Assembly (NCBI GenBank): GCA_022448165.1
Contig: JAKVAS010000007.1
Span: forward strand, 1-46,295
DNA from: Crocinitomicaceae bacterium
GTDB lineage: Bacteria; Bacteroidota; Bacteroidia; Flavobacteriales_D; Crocinitomicaceae
Direction: 5' to 3'
Length of the DNA: 46,295 nucleotides
The stretch's first letter is position 1, and each line of letters starts with the position of its first letter. The notes below the pieces were generated by a model. That model did no database searches. It worked only from the letters and a program-made list of their open reading frames with translations, and was not told the DNA's origin. Shown piece by piece: positions 34,710 through 44,021 of this stretch. A program made the translations under genes and the position numbers.

Positions 34710-35165
34710 ATGTGGAAAATTAGAAATATCATACTTTTCATCAGTGTTTCCTATTGTCTAACAGCGCTCTACTCTTGTGCTAGTACCAAACCAATTACTA
34801 CTGAAGAGTGGTCTATTGATTTACATAAAGGTGGATGTTTGGATGTGTGTAGGGCTTATACAATTAGTGTATCTCAAGATGGCACATACCTCTATAACGG
34901 TACTTTTAATGTAAAGCATCTAGGTAAGAAAACGGGTAAAATTCAATCCGATGAACTTGAGGAACTAAAACGGCTAATTAATCTTGTTGACTGGCCCTTA
35001 AAAGATACGACTTATGGAAATCAAGCGGAAGATTCGGCTGATAAGAAATTGATTTACACTTCCCAAAATGGGAAAAAAATTATTCAATATTACCGAACAG
35101 AACCCCAAGAAATTAGAATCCTAGAACTATTTATGGACAAAATAATCGATCGAGATGACTTTTAA
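34710..35165 (+). CDS. DUF6438-type lipoprotein
   Basis: 151 residues. Lipobox LYSC with C23. The mature part has the DUF6438 layout: DLHKGGCLDVCRAYTISVSQDGTYLYNG, with the paired cysteines of the first strand-loop, then NVKHLGKKTGKIQSDELEELKRLI. The domain is widespread in Bacteroidota lipoproteins and has no known function. The next gene starts 11 nt before this one stops, so the pair is co-transcribed and probably coupled. Confidence 0.72.
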   Translation: MWKIRNIILFISVSYCLTALYSCASTKPITTEEWSIDLHKGGCLDVCRAYTISVSQDGTYLYNGTFNVKHLGKKTGKIQSDELEELKRLINLVDWPLKDTTYGNQAEDSADKKLIYTSQNGKKIIQYYRTEPQEIRILELFMDKIIDRDDF

Positions 35166-37827
35166 ACACAGTATTATTTGTTTGAGTGTACTAACTGCTT
35201 TCTTAGGAAACGCTCAAAAAGAATCAACCTTTTCAATTCTTGAAAAAGACATTGAACAAGCAGTCCCAAAATCTCAATTACCAACAAGCAAAGGGTGGAA
35301 ACACAATCATCGTTGGTTAAATGAATTTAAGAGTAGAATCAACCCATCAGGAGAATTTTACGATGGTTCCATTTTCTATTCTGAAGCTGAAAGAGTTGCT
35401 AAACTAAAGATGCAGTCAATTGAAAAAATGGCAGGATGGATTCCAGTTGGTCCAACAGGTCGGGCTAATCAGTCATTAACCAAAGGAATGGGACGTATCA
35501 ATTGCATTGCTTTTCATCCCACCGATGCCAATACTTATTGGGTTGGAGTAGCACAAGGAGGTGTCTGGAAAACATCTGACGATGGACAAAATTGGACCCC
35601 TTTAACAGATGATCTACCTATTCTTAGAATTAATGATATCGCAGTTGACCCAAATGACCCGGACAACATTTATATCTGTGTTGGTGATTATGCCTACATT
35701 GATGTAGCTCTTTCTTTAGATGATAGAAAAAGACATACGCACTACGGACTTGGTGTTTATAGAACAATCGATGGAGGCACTACATGGAATCCTACTAACT
35801 TAACTTATCAATTAGCAGAACTTGATGGTTCATTAATGCGTCGCGTATTTATAGATCCAACAAACTCTGATAATATAGTTGCTGCCGGAACGAGCGGAAT
35901 TTGGACTTCGGCAGATGCTGGAGACTCGTGGACTATGACCAATGATAGTATCATCTGGGATATTGAATCTGATCCAAATGATGCTAATACACTTTATGCA
36001 ACTTCTGGCTTTTTACACCGTGCAAACATTGGAAGTGCAGGAATTATGAAATCAACTGACTTTGGTCAAACATGGAACTGGTTAAACACTGGAATTCCGT
36101 TAACAGGATCAGTTACCCGAATAGAGGTTGCTGTAGCTCCAAGTAATTCTAATCATGTTTATGCGTTAGCAGCTAATACGAATAGTGGATTCTACGGATT
36201 ATACTCATCATTAGATGGAGGAACTACTTGGAATTATAGTGATGCTGGCGGAATTAACATCTTGCATTGGTATGAAGGTGGTGGAACTGGAGGACAAGGA
36301 ACATACGATTTGTCTATTTTAGTTGACCCCTTGGATGAAAATAAAATCTATACCGGAGGCGTAAACATTTGGGGCTCTGCTGATGGGGGAGCAACTTTTG
36401 ACGGGGTTTCACTTTGGTACGACGCTTACGGTCCTGGTTTACATGCAGATCAACATCAAATCAAACACAACCCATTAAACAACAAGTTTTATGTCTGTAA
36501 TGATGGGGGATTGGTAAGAACTGATAACATTCAAATTGGATCTTGGAATGATGCTTTTAATCAACCTGGATATGTATGGCCAACCACATGGGAATACATG
36601 AGTGACGGAATGCAAACAAGTTCATTCTATCGTGTTGGAGTAAGTGAAGGGAACCCTGGTAATTTTATTGCAGGTGCTCAAGATAACTCTACCTACTATA
36701 ACAATAATGGTAGCTGGTCAAACTTGTTTGGAGGAGATGGGATGAATGCTATGCTTCACCCAACAAATTCTGATATAATTTTTGGATCGAGTCAGTATGG
36801 TCGAATCTTATATTCTGATGATGGCGGATCTTTCTACACCCAAATGGAGGCTCCCATTTCTGAAGATGGTGAATGGGTAACTCCATTCATGTATAAGCCA
36901 GGATCAACAGACATAGTTTACGCTGGCTTCGGAAATTTATATCGTGCGTCTCCAGGGAATGATTTTTTAGATGGTATGTCAAATTTCCCTTTAATGACAA
37001 ATGCCGTCGTTCCCGCTCCGATCTCTCACTTCAATGTATCTCAATCGAACCCAGACAATATTTATATTGCAAAGCGAATTTATCATTCATACAATCAATT
37101 GAGCGAGTTTTGGGTTAGCAATGATGGTGGTTTTACTTGGAATAATAAAACGGCAGGACTTCCAGATAGTTTATACTTTACCTATGTAGAAGTTGATAAC
37201 GATGATCCTTTAAATGCATGGGTAGTTACAGGAGGATTTGAAGCTGGAAAACACGTCTATCACACAACTGATGGAGGGGACAACTGGACAAATATTACCT
37301 TAGACCTTCCTAATTTACCTGCTAATTGTATTGTACATTATGACAATTCTGTTTACAATACGATTTATGTTGGTACGGATATCGGTGTTTATTATCATAA
37401 TGACACGCTGACAGGTTGGTTACCATATAATACAAACCTTCCGAATGTAATTGTCTCAGAACTCAATATTAATTACGGAGAAAACAAAATGTATGCAGCA
37501 ACATTTGGTCGGGGTGTTTGGAAAACAGATGTAATGGATGAACCGACAATCTCTGTTTCTAACATAACTCCACTTGAGGAGTTGGATGTTCAACTTTTAC
37601 CTAATCCAAATAATGGAGAGTTTCAATTGAATATTGATGGATTCAAAGGTTCACAGCTTGAATTAGAAATTATCAATATTATGGGAAAAGTGGTTGAAAG
37701 AAAGACTTTAAATGTAAACGGTGAATCCTTTAGTGAAACATTCAATTACCAACTTTCAAACGGAATGTATTTCGTAAAATTATCCGCAGAAAAGAAAATG
37801 AGAACCATTCGATTTATTATTGAATAG
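35155..37827 (+). CDS. Secreted Asp-box beta-propeller protein (sortilin/VPS10-like) with T9SS sorting domain
   Basis: 890 residues. Signal peptide MTFKHSIICLSVLTAFLGNAQ. About nine Asp-box repeats of the form SxDxGxxW are spread over the protein, for example KTSDDGQNWTPL, RTIDGGTTWNP, TSADAGDSWTM, SSLDGGTTWNY and HTTDGGDNWTN, each followed by a strand and a DPxNxxxIY-type turn. This is the repeat pattern of WD40/sortilin-like or glycoside-hydrolase-like propellers. The last ~85 residues are a T9SS type A sorting domain (LLPNPNNGEFQLNI ... GMYFVKLSAEKKMRTIRFIIE). It should be displayed on the surface and bind a ligand or matrix; catalytic residues were not recognised. It shares an operon with the DUF6438 lipoprotein. 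Confidence 0.85.
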   Translation: MTFKHSIICLSVLTAFLGNAQKESTFSILEKDIEQAVPKSQLPTSKGWKHNHRWLNEFKSRINPSGEFYDGSIFYSEAERVAKLKMQSIEKMAGWIPVGPTGRANQSLTKGMGRINCIAFHPTDANTYWVGVAQGGVWKTSDDGQNWTPLTDDLPILRINDIAVDPNDPDNIYICVGDYAYIDVALSLDDRKRHTHYGLGVYRTIDGGTTWNPTNLTYQLAELDGSLMRRVFIDPTNSDNIVAAGTSGIWTSADAGDSWTMTNDSIIWDIESDPNDANTLYATSGFLHRANIGSAGIMKSTDFGQTWNWLNTGIPLTGSVTRIEVAVAPSNSNHVYALAANTNSGFYGLYSSLDGGTTWNYSDAGGINILHWYEGGGTGGQGTYDLSILVDPLDENKIYTGGVNIWGSADGGATFDGVSLWYDAYGPGLHADQHQIKHNPLNNKFYVCNDGGLVRTDNIQIGSWNDAFNQPGYVWPTTWEYMSDGMQTSSFYRVGVSEGNPGNFIAGAQDNSTYYNNNGSWSNLFGGDGMNAMLHPTNSDIIFGSSQYGRILYSDDGGSFYTQMEAPISEDGEWVTPFMYKPGSTDIVYAGFGNLYRASPGNDFLDGMSNFPLMTNAVVPAPISHFNVSQSNPDNIYIAKRIYHSYNQLSEFWVSNDGGFTWNNKTAGLPDSLYFTYVEVDNDDPLNAWVVTGGFEAGKHVYHTTDGGDNWTNITLDLPNLPANCIVHYDNSVYNTIYVGTDIGVYYHNDTLTGWLPYNTNLPNVIVSELNINYGENKMYAATFGRGVWKTDVMDEPTISVSNITPLEELDVQLLPNPNNGEFQLNIDGFKGSQLELEIINIMGKVVERKTLNVNGESFSETFNYQLSNGMYFVKLSAEKKMRTIRFIIE

Positions 37828-37856
37828 TAAAATCCTGAATTACAAATAGTAGATTC

Positions 37857-37888
37857 AAAAAAGTGCCTCTAAATCGGGGCACTTTTTT
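37857..37888. terminator. Bidirectional terminator between convergent genes
   Basis: AAAAAAGTGCCTC / GGGGCACTTTTTT, 13 bp with one G-T pair, loop TAAATC. A-run and T-run make it work in both directions: for the propeller gene (+) and for the flotillin operon (-). Confidence 0.92.
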
Positions 37889-37930
37889 CGTTTTAAGACT
37901 AAATTACTTTTAATAGGGGATACATTTAAC

Positions 37931-38515
37931 CTAATCCAATAGATCTTTAGAGTCGCTAATAAACACCTCATCTTGATCATATAATAGTTTCTTTAAATTA
38001 TCCCGTTCGGTTGTTGTGACAACATAAGTTTTCGACCATTTATCGTGCCATCCTCTATTACTAAGACAAGATAGAGCTTCAAACGGAACCAATCTTGCAA
38101 AAGATCTTCCAAGAAGAGATTCAGGAGCTGGTGCTTCCGCATATTGATTTATCACTACTGAATTTGTTGCAAATTTACCAATAGTTCGTTGCATGGTATA
38201 TTCACATATAAAGTAATAACCAACCATAACGATAATATTATCCAAGGCAGGGATTAAGTTGTAAGAATATGAATTTATCCCAGCAAAAGAATCATAACTT
38301 GACGATTGAACCCAGAGTAAATCCAAACAAAAATTAAGCAATCCAAGAATTATGGCATCAATAAGATAATGTCCAAATCGAAGCCACTCTTTCACCACTT
38401 TAACTTCTCTTTTTATCGGCTTCTCGTACGGTTCATTCACCCTATTACCAAAAGAGTCTCGATACCGATGGTAAAATGTTCTATTGACTTTAAGATCTTC
38501 AATTGTTCTTTTCAT
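37931..38515 (-). CDS. RDD family membrane protein
   Basis: 194 residues. A charged N-terminal ~40 residues precedes an RDD-type membrane region: RFGHYLIDAIILGLLNFCLDLLW (helix 1, with the Arg/Asp pair that names the family), then a loop, ALDNIIVMVGYYFICEYTMQRTIGKFA (helix 2), and RSFARLVPFEALSCLSNRGWHDKWSKTYVV, which is the conserved closing segment. Function is unknown for most family members. It is the last gene of the flotillin operon, 3 nt after the 179-residue membrane protein. Confidence 0.85.
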   Translation of the reverse strand: MKRTIEDLKVNRTFYHRYRDSFGNRVNEPYEKPIKREVKVVKEWLRFGHYLIDAIILGLLNFCLDLLWVQSSSYDSFAGINSYSYNLIPALDNIIVMVGYYFICEYTMQRTIGKFATNSVVINQYAEAPAPESLLGRSFARLVPFEALSCLSNRGWHDKWSKTYVVTTTERDNLKKLLYDQDEVFISDSKDLLD

Positions 38516-38518
38516 GTT

Positions 38519-39058
38519 TTATTTCTTTACCTGATACTCATACCCCCTCTTCGGAGCACCAACATAGACCACAATTCCTCTGGGGTGAATACATTTGGTA
38601 ATCACTTCATCCAGTTCTTTTCTGTTTCCTTTACAGATCTCTTCTATCTCCCTATTCTTTTTATTTCTGGCAACAATTGCCCAATATTCATTGTCGATGT
38701 AACTATCATTCAGACCATCTACAACTAAATCATTCACTGCATATTTCTTTTTAATCACTCGGATGACATAGTTATTAAAAGACATGAATGGATGTCTTTT
38801 TTCAATCGGTATGAAACCGAAAAGACGTGTTTTTGTTATAAAAATCGAAGGGTTACTCTCATTATAGATGAAATCTCTCTCGGTAAATTTAAAGAAGACA
38901 AACATCAATGGTAAAACATTAATTACGGGAAAAAAGAATACAAACTCTATTCCCTCCATTACAATAAATGCGATATACACTACAAGTAAGATATATCCGA
39001 ATCCAACCATTGTAGGTGGGACAATGACTCCCTGATTTATTTTTATTTCGGTATTCAA
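38519..39058 (-). CDS. Hypothetical membrane protein, two helices and a PH-like cytoplasmic domain
   Basis: 179 residues. Two hydrophobic helices at about 17-35 and 38-56 form a hairpin, then a soluble beta-rich part (IFITKTRLFGFIPIEKRHPFMSFNNYVIRVIKKKY) that looks like a bacterial PH-type fold. It ends in a basic tail (VGAPKRGYEYQVKK). No motif names it. It lies 54 nt after the giant ATPase gene and 3 nt before the RDD gene, so it belongs to the operon. Confidence 0.65.
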   Translation of the reverse strand: MNTEIKINQGVIVPPTMVGFGYILLVVYIAFIVMEGIEFVFFFPVINVLPLMFVFFKFTERDFIYNESNPSIFITKTRLFGFIPIEKRHPFMSFNNYVIRVIKKKYAVNDLVVDGLNDSYIDNEYWAIVARNKKNREIEEICKGNRKELDEVITKCIHPRGIVVYVGAPKRGYEYQVKK

Positions 39059-39112
39059 TGAAATTAGTGGTTAATAATTATTAATAGAACCTTCGTGTTA
39101 GGTCCGAACTCT

Positions 39113-42100
39113 CTATTCTCTATCTATACTCGATCCAATATGATTCAACGCCTCTGAAATAGATTCCATTTGGGAAATCACAAGTGCCATTTCATTTGAC
39201 TCTCCAATTCCTTGCATTTTCACCGTTTTCACATATGTTTCTTTCACAGAGTTCCAACGATCCATTTCTTCTGGAGTAATAACTTCAAACAATTCTTTAA
39301 ATCTCAACAAACTCGATTCAGCTGATGATGTTAGCGTCTGTGATTCATTCTCGTAATGCGAAATAATAAGCGTTTGCAATTCTTCATCATTCATCACCGG
39401 AACCAATTTCTCGACAATCTTATTCATGTCACGATACGATCCTTGTAATTTAAACGGTGGTGCAGTACGATATTGATCTTCCATGGAAGCAGAAATAATG
39501 TATTCCAAATTCACCTTAAAAACGATATCCTTAACGGTAATTACACGTTTCAATAAATTCACATAATCCTCCACTTCTTCCGAGGAGTAATTCGCCTCAA
39601 GATCCATACTTTCCTGATCACCCTCCATTGCAACTTTAATAAATTGGTAAACATCCGTAAAGGACTTATTGTTCAATTTACCCAGAATCGCATTTGATGT
39701 AAGGCAATTTTCGATATAACTCAATTCAAAAACATCTTGCTTTCCTCCAATCACATCGCCCAAGTTATAGATGTCTGAACGATTGGCAAGCATATCCGGA
39801 ATCTGGAAACGCTCACCACTTTCCGTGTATGGATTACCAGCCATTACCACCATCACTTTTCGACCTCTAAAATCATACGTTTTACTTTCGCCTTTATACA
39901 CTCCTTCAATCTTCCTTTGTCCATCACAAAGCGAGATGAATTTCTGTAAAAACTCCGAATTACAATGTTGTATATCATCTAGGTAGATCATTACATTATC
40001 TCCCATTTCAAAGGCTAAATTCAATCGATTTAGCTCTTCTCTTGCCGCTGAATTTGTTGCGCTTTCGGGATCTACAGAGGTAACATCATGCCCTAAGGCT
40101 GGACCGTTGATTTTTACAAAAATCAACCCAACCCGCTGTGCGATATACTCCATCAATGTTGTTTTCCCATACCCAGGAGGAGAAATTAATAACAACATTC
40201 CCATAAGGTCAGTACGTTTATCAGCTCCCGCCACTCCAATTTGTTTCGCAAGGTTATTCCCAACTAAAGGAAGGTACACATCATTAATCAATTTATTTCT
40301 TACAAAGGATGTCATGATTTTAGGAACAAAAGATTCCAATCGAATTTCCTTCTTAAATGATTCGATACGTGCATGTTTCAAATGTTGAAACTCACGATAA
40401 GCCGGGATGCTTACCTCATGAAAACGTTCTAATCGCTCCATGAATTCAGTATAATCAAGGCTCAAATTCCCTTCTTGAATACTGCCATGTTCTCCGATTA
40501 ATCCCTCGATTTTTTCAAAGGTTTTAGCCTTGAGTACTTCTTCAGATTTAGAATTATCCTCCAGTAAGGAAACCGCAGCCTCTTCTAGATATAACATTCC
40601 CTCTTCCCATTTATACTTTCTCAAATAAGACCGAAGCCAATCTTTATATAATTGCAATTGATAATTAGGCGTATCCGAAAGCAAACTTACTGCTTCCTTC
40701 AATTTCTTATCAACCTTTGCCTCCTTTAGCCATTCCGTAAATTTTGTTTTCAACCGATCTGCTTCAGGACTCATCACAAAAGTATTTCCTCTACTTAACT
40801 CCAAAAACAAATAATCCGCAACAGATGATTTCTTCTCAGTAGCTAATGAAGTCGTTAACTTCTTCGCAATTTCTTCTGGGATTACGGATTTTCCAAAAGT
40901 TGTTTGCATCAAACCATATGCTTTTAAGCGCTGATTCCAATCTTCTCGCTGTTCATCAGACAAAATATATTGCCAACGATAGCGAGCCTCTGCACGTAAT
41001 GATGATGGGTAAATCAACAAATCAGCTTGCATATTAATCGTATACAACTTTATCAACAACTTAGTCGCATCTTCATCATGCACCCCTTTTATATAGCGTT
41101 CCTCGTATCGGCCAGACATAAATTTCTGCACTACTTTAATCAACTCTTTTGGAGATAACTTAACCGCCTCATCATAACTTAGCATCTCTTCATTCAGTAC
41201 TAATTTTTGAGTTGTTGTTAGCTCATTAAATATCAAATAGGCAAGATATTCACCTCTATAAACTTCTGTATTCTCAGAAATAATTGGTTGATCCCAAAGA
41301 TGCTTCGTATCATTAAACACAGCGTCTGTTATCGGGTCGAAGAAACTTGTTCCTGTCAAGTGATAACACATATGGTTTCTCCGCTTCACCAAAGTAACGT
41401 CGAGTTTCTTTGTATTTACCGAAAATGAGTGCGCCCCCAATTTAATCACGTCATCCCCATCGGCAAATAATTCTGTTTTATCTCGTAATTGTCTTAGAGC
41501 ATTTTCACGAAGAGATTTTAACTGACTACCTAAGTCATCCGCTTTTACCGAGTCATTAATATCCAATAATTTCCCAATATTATCCCGTACTTTTTGCACC
41601 AACATATCTGATGCGAGATAAGCATTTATTTCATTCGCTGTTTTAAACTGTTCTAATCTACCCTTGATACCTTGAAGAATTCTTTCCGTAGACTGCTGAA
41701 TAGCCACTGACCGATTATTTCTAGCTTCGACCAATGCTAACTTGTGCGATTCAAACGCATTGTGAATCTCTTCACGTGCTTCCGTAATCGGAATTCCAAA
41801 TTCAGGGAAATCTGCAAACTTTCCATCTAACTCCTCTAACTGAATAATCAATCTATTCAATGATTCATCACACTTATCCGGTGTATCACTAAGATTAATG
41901 TAATTTGATGCTCCTTGCTGAATTAGTTTTAACTGACTCTTAAATTCATTTTCCGCTTCCGCTCCAAAAATGGTTTTCCGAGCTTTTTTCAGATCTGCAA
42001 TAATCCGATTAAAACGATAAAAAATATCCGTAATGTTATTAATGATCTTAGTTGTCACTGTACTATCCTCAATATTTAAGGAGTTCACAATGTCTATCAA

Positions 42101-43999
42101 GAGTTCTAGTTCAGCAGAAACCTTAGTAATATCCTCATCAAGTTCGTTTGCTTCCACAACCTTTTTGATCATTCCTAAACGCTCTTGAATCCCATCAACT
42201 TTCAGCTGATAAGGCAATAAAGCATTCTCTGTCAGAAGAAACTCAACACAAGCATTGGAGTAAGCTGTTTGCATTTCTAGTAGCTCCTCTTCCATTTCAT
42301 TCAATAACGCAGTATCAATATAGCGCATTTCCTTCGCGGTGATAATTGCACCTCGATGCGCTCTTAACTCCGTTAACGTTTCAACATATCTATCAATCGT
42401 ATCGTATTTTGCGGATTTAGCAACCTGACGTGTCTCTAGCGTCTTTTGACTTAACTCTTCAATTTTTGCTTTCGCTGTTTTTTTAAGGTTTAACACCTTA
42501 TCGAATTCAGCCATTGCCGATTCCGCAGTTCCTTCAATGTTTATTAATGGTTCTGATAATTTCTGCGCTTGTGCATTTGGAATCCAATGATATGCATCCA
42601 AGACACCCCGAACCATTTTGGAAAGGTCAATATAAAGTGTTCCATAAGCTTCTTCTCTATCAATCAACTTAATGATTGTGCGACATTCAGCCATTGCTGT
42701 GACGATCTCCTTGTTTCCAATTTTAAATAAGTATGCATCTCGTTGTGAAGACTGAAGCGTGTCAACATGTGCAAATGGTGTTTGCCAAATCTGAATACTA
42801 TGGTGTTTTTTTGCTTCAACCTCTGATCGAAACAAGCACATTTCACCATTATCAAAAATGGAAAAACCATTACAGTGAATCGGTTGTTTTAACCCTTGCT
42901 CAATTAAATTGTAGAGCAATAAAGTATATGTTCCATCAGACTTGTTGTAAAAAACATAGAGAAAATCCTCACCGTTTGAAGAGGGAATACACTTTTGAAA
43001 GCCAATTCCTTCAAAGGGAAAATCAAAAAGTTTGTATTCTCCTGATTGTAAACAATATCCTTGCGGAAATATGATTCCATGATCTTCGGGTAACAAAACA
43101 CACGCTTGTTCAAGAGAATCGACACGCATTGCTTCTTTCACCTTGTGATTATAAACAATATACCGATATTCCTTCTCTTGATATGGTCGGATTTTCAAGA
43201 CGATGATCTCTCCTATAATGGCATATGAAACTTCAGCATCATTTAACGATTGATCTTGATGTTCCACAGGCTCTTCATAGATCCCCTTTCCTGTATCCGT
43301 ATTATCTTCAATTTTAATTGTCAAATCTCCCCCAACGGCTTCCACAAAAACTTTATCTTCAATTGAAATATGGGGGTGCGCACCATCTCTATGATGATCT
43401 GAATTAGGCCTTTTCCAATCAAAACCATATTGCTCTGGCAGTTTCACTTCATGTTCACTGCGAGAATCAATATATGTTAAGCTATTATCCTGATTTACCA
43501 ACCATTTAAAAGACTTAACATCAGAAAGCTCTTTTCCCGTTTGAAAAATGAAATAAAGATGGCCATTTCGTCTTATAAACTGTGTAAATTTCGCCTCCCG
43601 ATAATATTTATATAGATTTTTAAAATCGCTTATAAATGTATCGTCTTGAAGAAATAGAGGAGAGTGTTCTCTGAATTTTCTGTCTTGATACTGATATACA
43701 CTGAAAACATCCTTAATTGACATTTCTGTTTTCAGTCCAATTCGGACATTATACCCAAAAATGAACACGTCTCCCACAGGAATCATGTCCCTTGCTTCAC
43801 AAGAATTGCTTGTAGAGATATGCTCTGTGGAAACAAGTTCTGTTTCCACAGCTCCAAACACATTCTTTCGTTCAACATTTAACGCTTCCAATCGTGCTTT
43901 AAGATCAGAACCGTACTTGTTCAATCGCCCGCGAATGATCTCATAGGTACCCTGTTCAAGTCCCTGTTGGTCTTGACTTTCTTTATTTTCTTCCGACAT
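39113..43999 (-). CDS. Giant AAA+ ATPase with DUF3686-type N-terminal region
   Basis: 1628 residues, cytoplasmic. Residues ~20-520 form a beta-rich region resembling the DUF3686 proteins annotated as 'DNA repair ATPase'. Residues ~525-900 are long coiled coils. A helical middle part (~900-1230) follows. The AAA+ domain is near 1240-1450: Walker A P-P-G1276-Y-G-K1279-T in LLISPPGYGKTTLMEY, Walker B in MIYLDDIQHC, and a VVMAGNPYTESG sensor-1 region. It is not a repair protein by evidence here; that name is inherited. It follows the flotillin gene by 22 nt. A role in pulling on or organising flotillin-bound membrane complexes is inferred from the operon. Confidence 0.85.
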   Translation of the reverse strand: MSEENKESQDQQGLEQGTYEIIRGRLNKYGSDLKARLEALNVERKNVFGAVETELVSTEHISTSNSCEARDMIPVGDVFIFGYNVRIGLKTEMSIKDVFSVYQYQDRKFREHSPLFLQDDTFISDFKNLYKYYREAKFTQFIRRNGHLYFIFQTGKELSDVKSFKWLVNQDNSLTYIDSRSEHEVKLPEQYGFDWKRPNSDHHRDGAHPHISIEDKVFVEAVGGDLTIKIEDNTDTGKGIYEEPVEHQDQSLNDAEVSYAIIGEIIVLKIRPYQEKEYRYIVYNHKVKEAMRVDSLEQACVLLPEDHGIIFPQGYCLQSGEYKLFDFPFEGIGFQKCIPSSNGEDFLYVFYNKSDGTYTLLLYNLIEQGLKQPIHCNGFSIFDNGEMCLFRSEVEAKKHHSIQIWQTPFAHVDTLQSSQRDAYLFKIGNKEIVTAMAECRTIIKLIDREEAYGTLYIDLSKMVRGVLDAYHWIPNAQAQKLSEPLINIEGTAESAMAEFDKVLNLKKTAKAKIEELSQKTLETRQVAKSAKYDTIDRYVETLTELRAHRGAIITAKEMRYIDTALLNEMEEELLEMQTAYSNACVEFLLTENALLPYQLKVDGIQERLGMIKKVVEANELDEDITKVSAELELLIDIVNSLNIEDSTVTTKIINNITDIFYRFNRIIADLKKARKTIFGAEAENEFKSQLKLIQQGASNYINLSDTPDKCDESLNRLIIQLEELDGKFADFPEFGIPITEAREEIHNAFESHKLALVEARNNRSVAIQQSTERILQGIKGRLEQFKTANEINAYLASDMLVQKVRDNIGKLLDINDSVKADDLGSQLKSLRENALRQLRDKTELFADGDDVIKLGAHSFSVNTKKLDVTLVKRRNHMCYHLTGTSFFDPITDAVFNDTKHLWDQPIISENTEVYRGEYLAYLIFNELTTTQKLVLNEEMLSYDEAVKLSPKELIKVVQKFMSGRYEERYIKGVHDEDATKLLIKLYTINMQADLLIYPSSLRAEARYRWQYILSDEQREDWNQRLKAYGLMQTTFGKSVIPEEIAKKLTTSLATEKKSSVADYLFLELSRGNTFVMSPEADRLKTKFTEWLKEAKVDKKLKEAVSLLSDTPNYQLQLYKDWLRSYLRKYKWEEGMLYLEEAAVSLLEDNSKSEEVLKAKTFEKIEGLIGEHGSIQEGNLSLDYTEFMERLERFHEVSIPAYREFQHLKHARIESFKKEIRLESFVPKIMTSFVRNKLINDVYLPLVGNNLAKQIGVAGADKRTDLMGMLLLISPPGYGKTTLMEYIAQRVGLIFVKINGPALGHDVTSVDPESATNSAAREELNRLNLAFEMGDNVMIYLDDIQHCNSEFLQKFISLCDGQRKIEGVYKGESKTYDFRGRKVMVVMAGNPYTESGERFQIPDMLANRSDIYNLGDVIGGKQDVFELSYIENCLTSNAILGKLNNKSFTDVYQFIKVAMEGDQESMDLEANYSSEEVEDYVNLLKRVITVKDIVFKVNLEYIISASMEDQYRTAPPFKLQGSYRDMNKIVEKLVPVMNDEELQTLIISHYENESQTLTSSAESSLLRFKELFEVITPEEMDRWNSVKETYVKTVKMQGIGESNEMALVISQMESISEALNHIGSSIDRE

Positions 44000-44021
44000 G
44001 ATTCTACGCTTACTTCAGTTC

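Noticed and set aside
39071-39084. Palindrome TTAATAATTATTAA between the giant ATPase and the 179-aa gene
   Set aside because: A pure A/T palindrome in AT-rich DNA is likely by chance; no second copy was seen nearby.
39113-43999. Naming the giant AAA+ protein a DNA repair enzyme
   Set aside because: The inherited database name does not fit what is seen; no nuclease or DNA-binding motif is visible and the operon is membrane-related.
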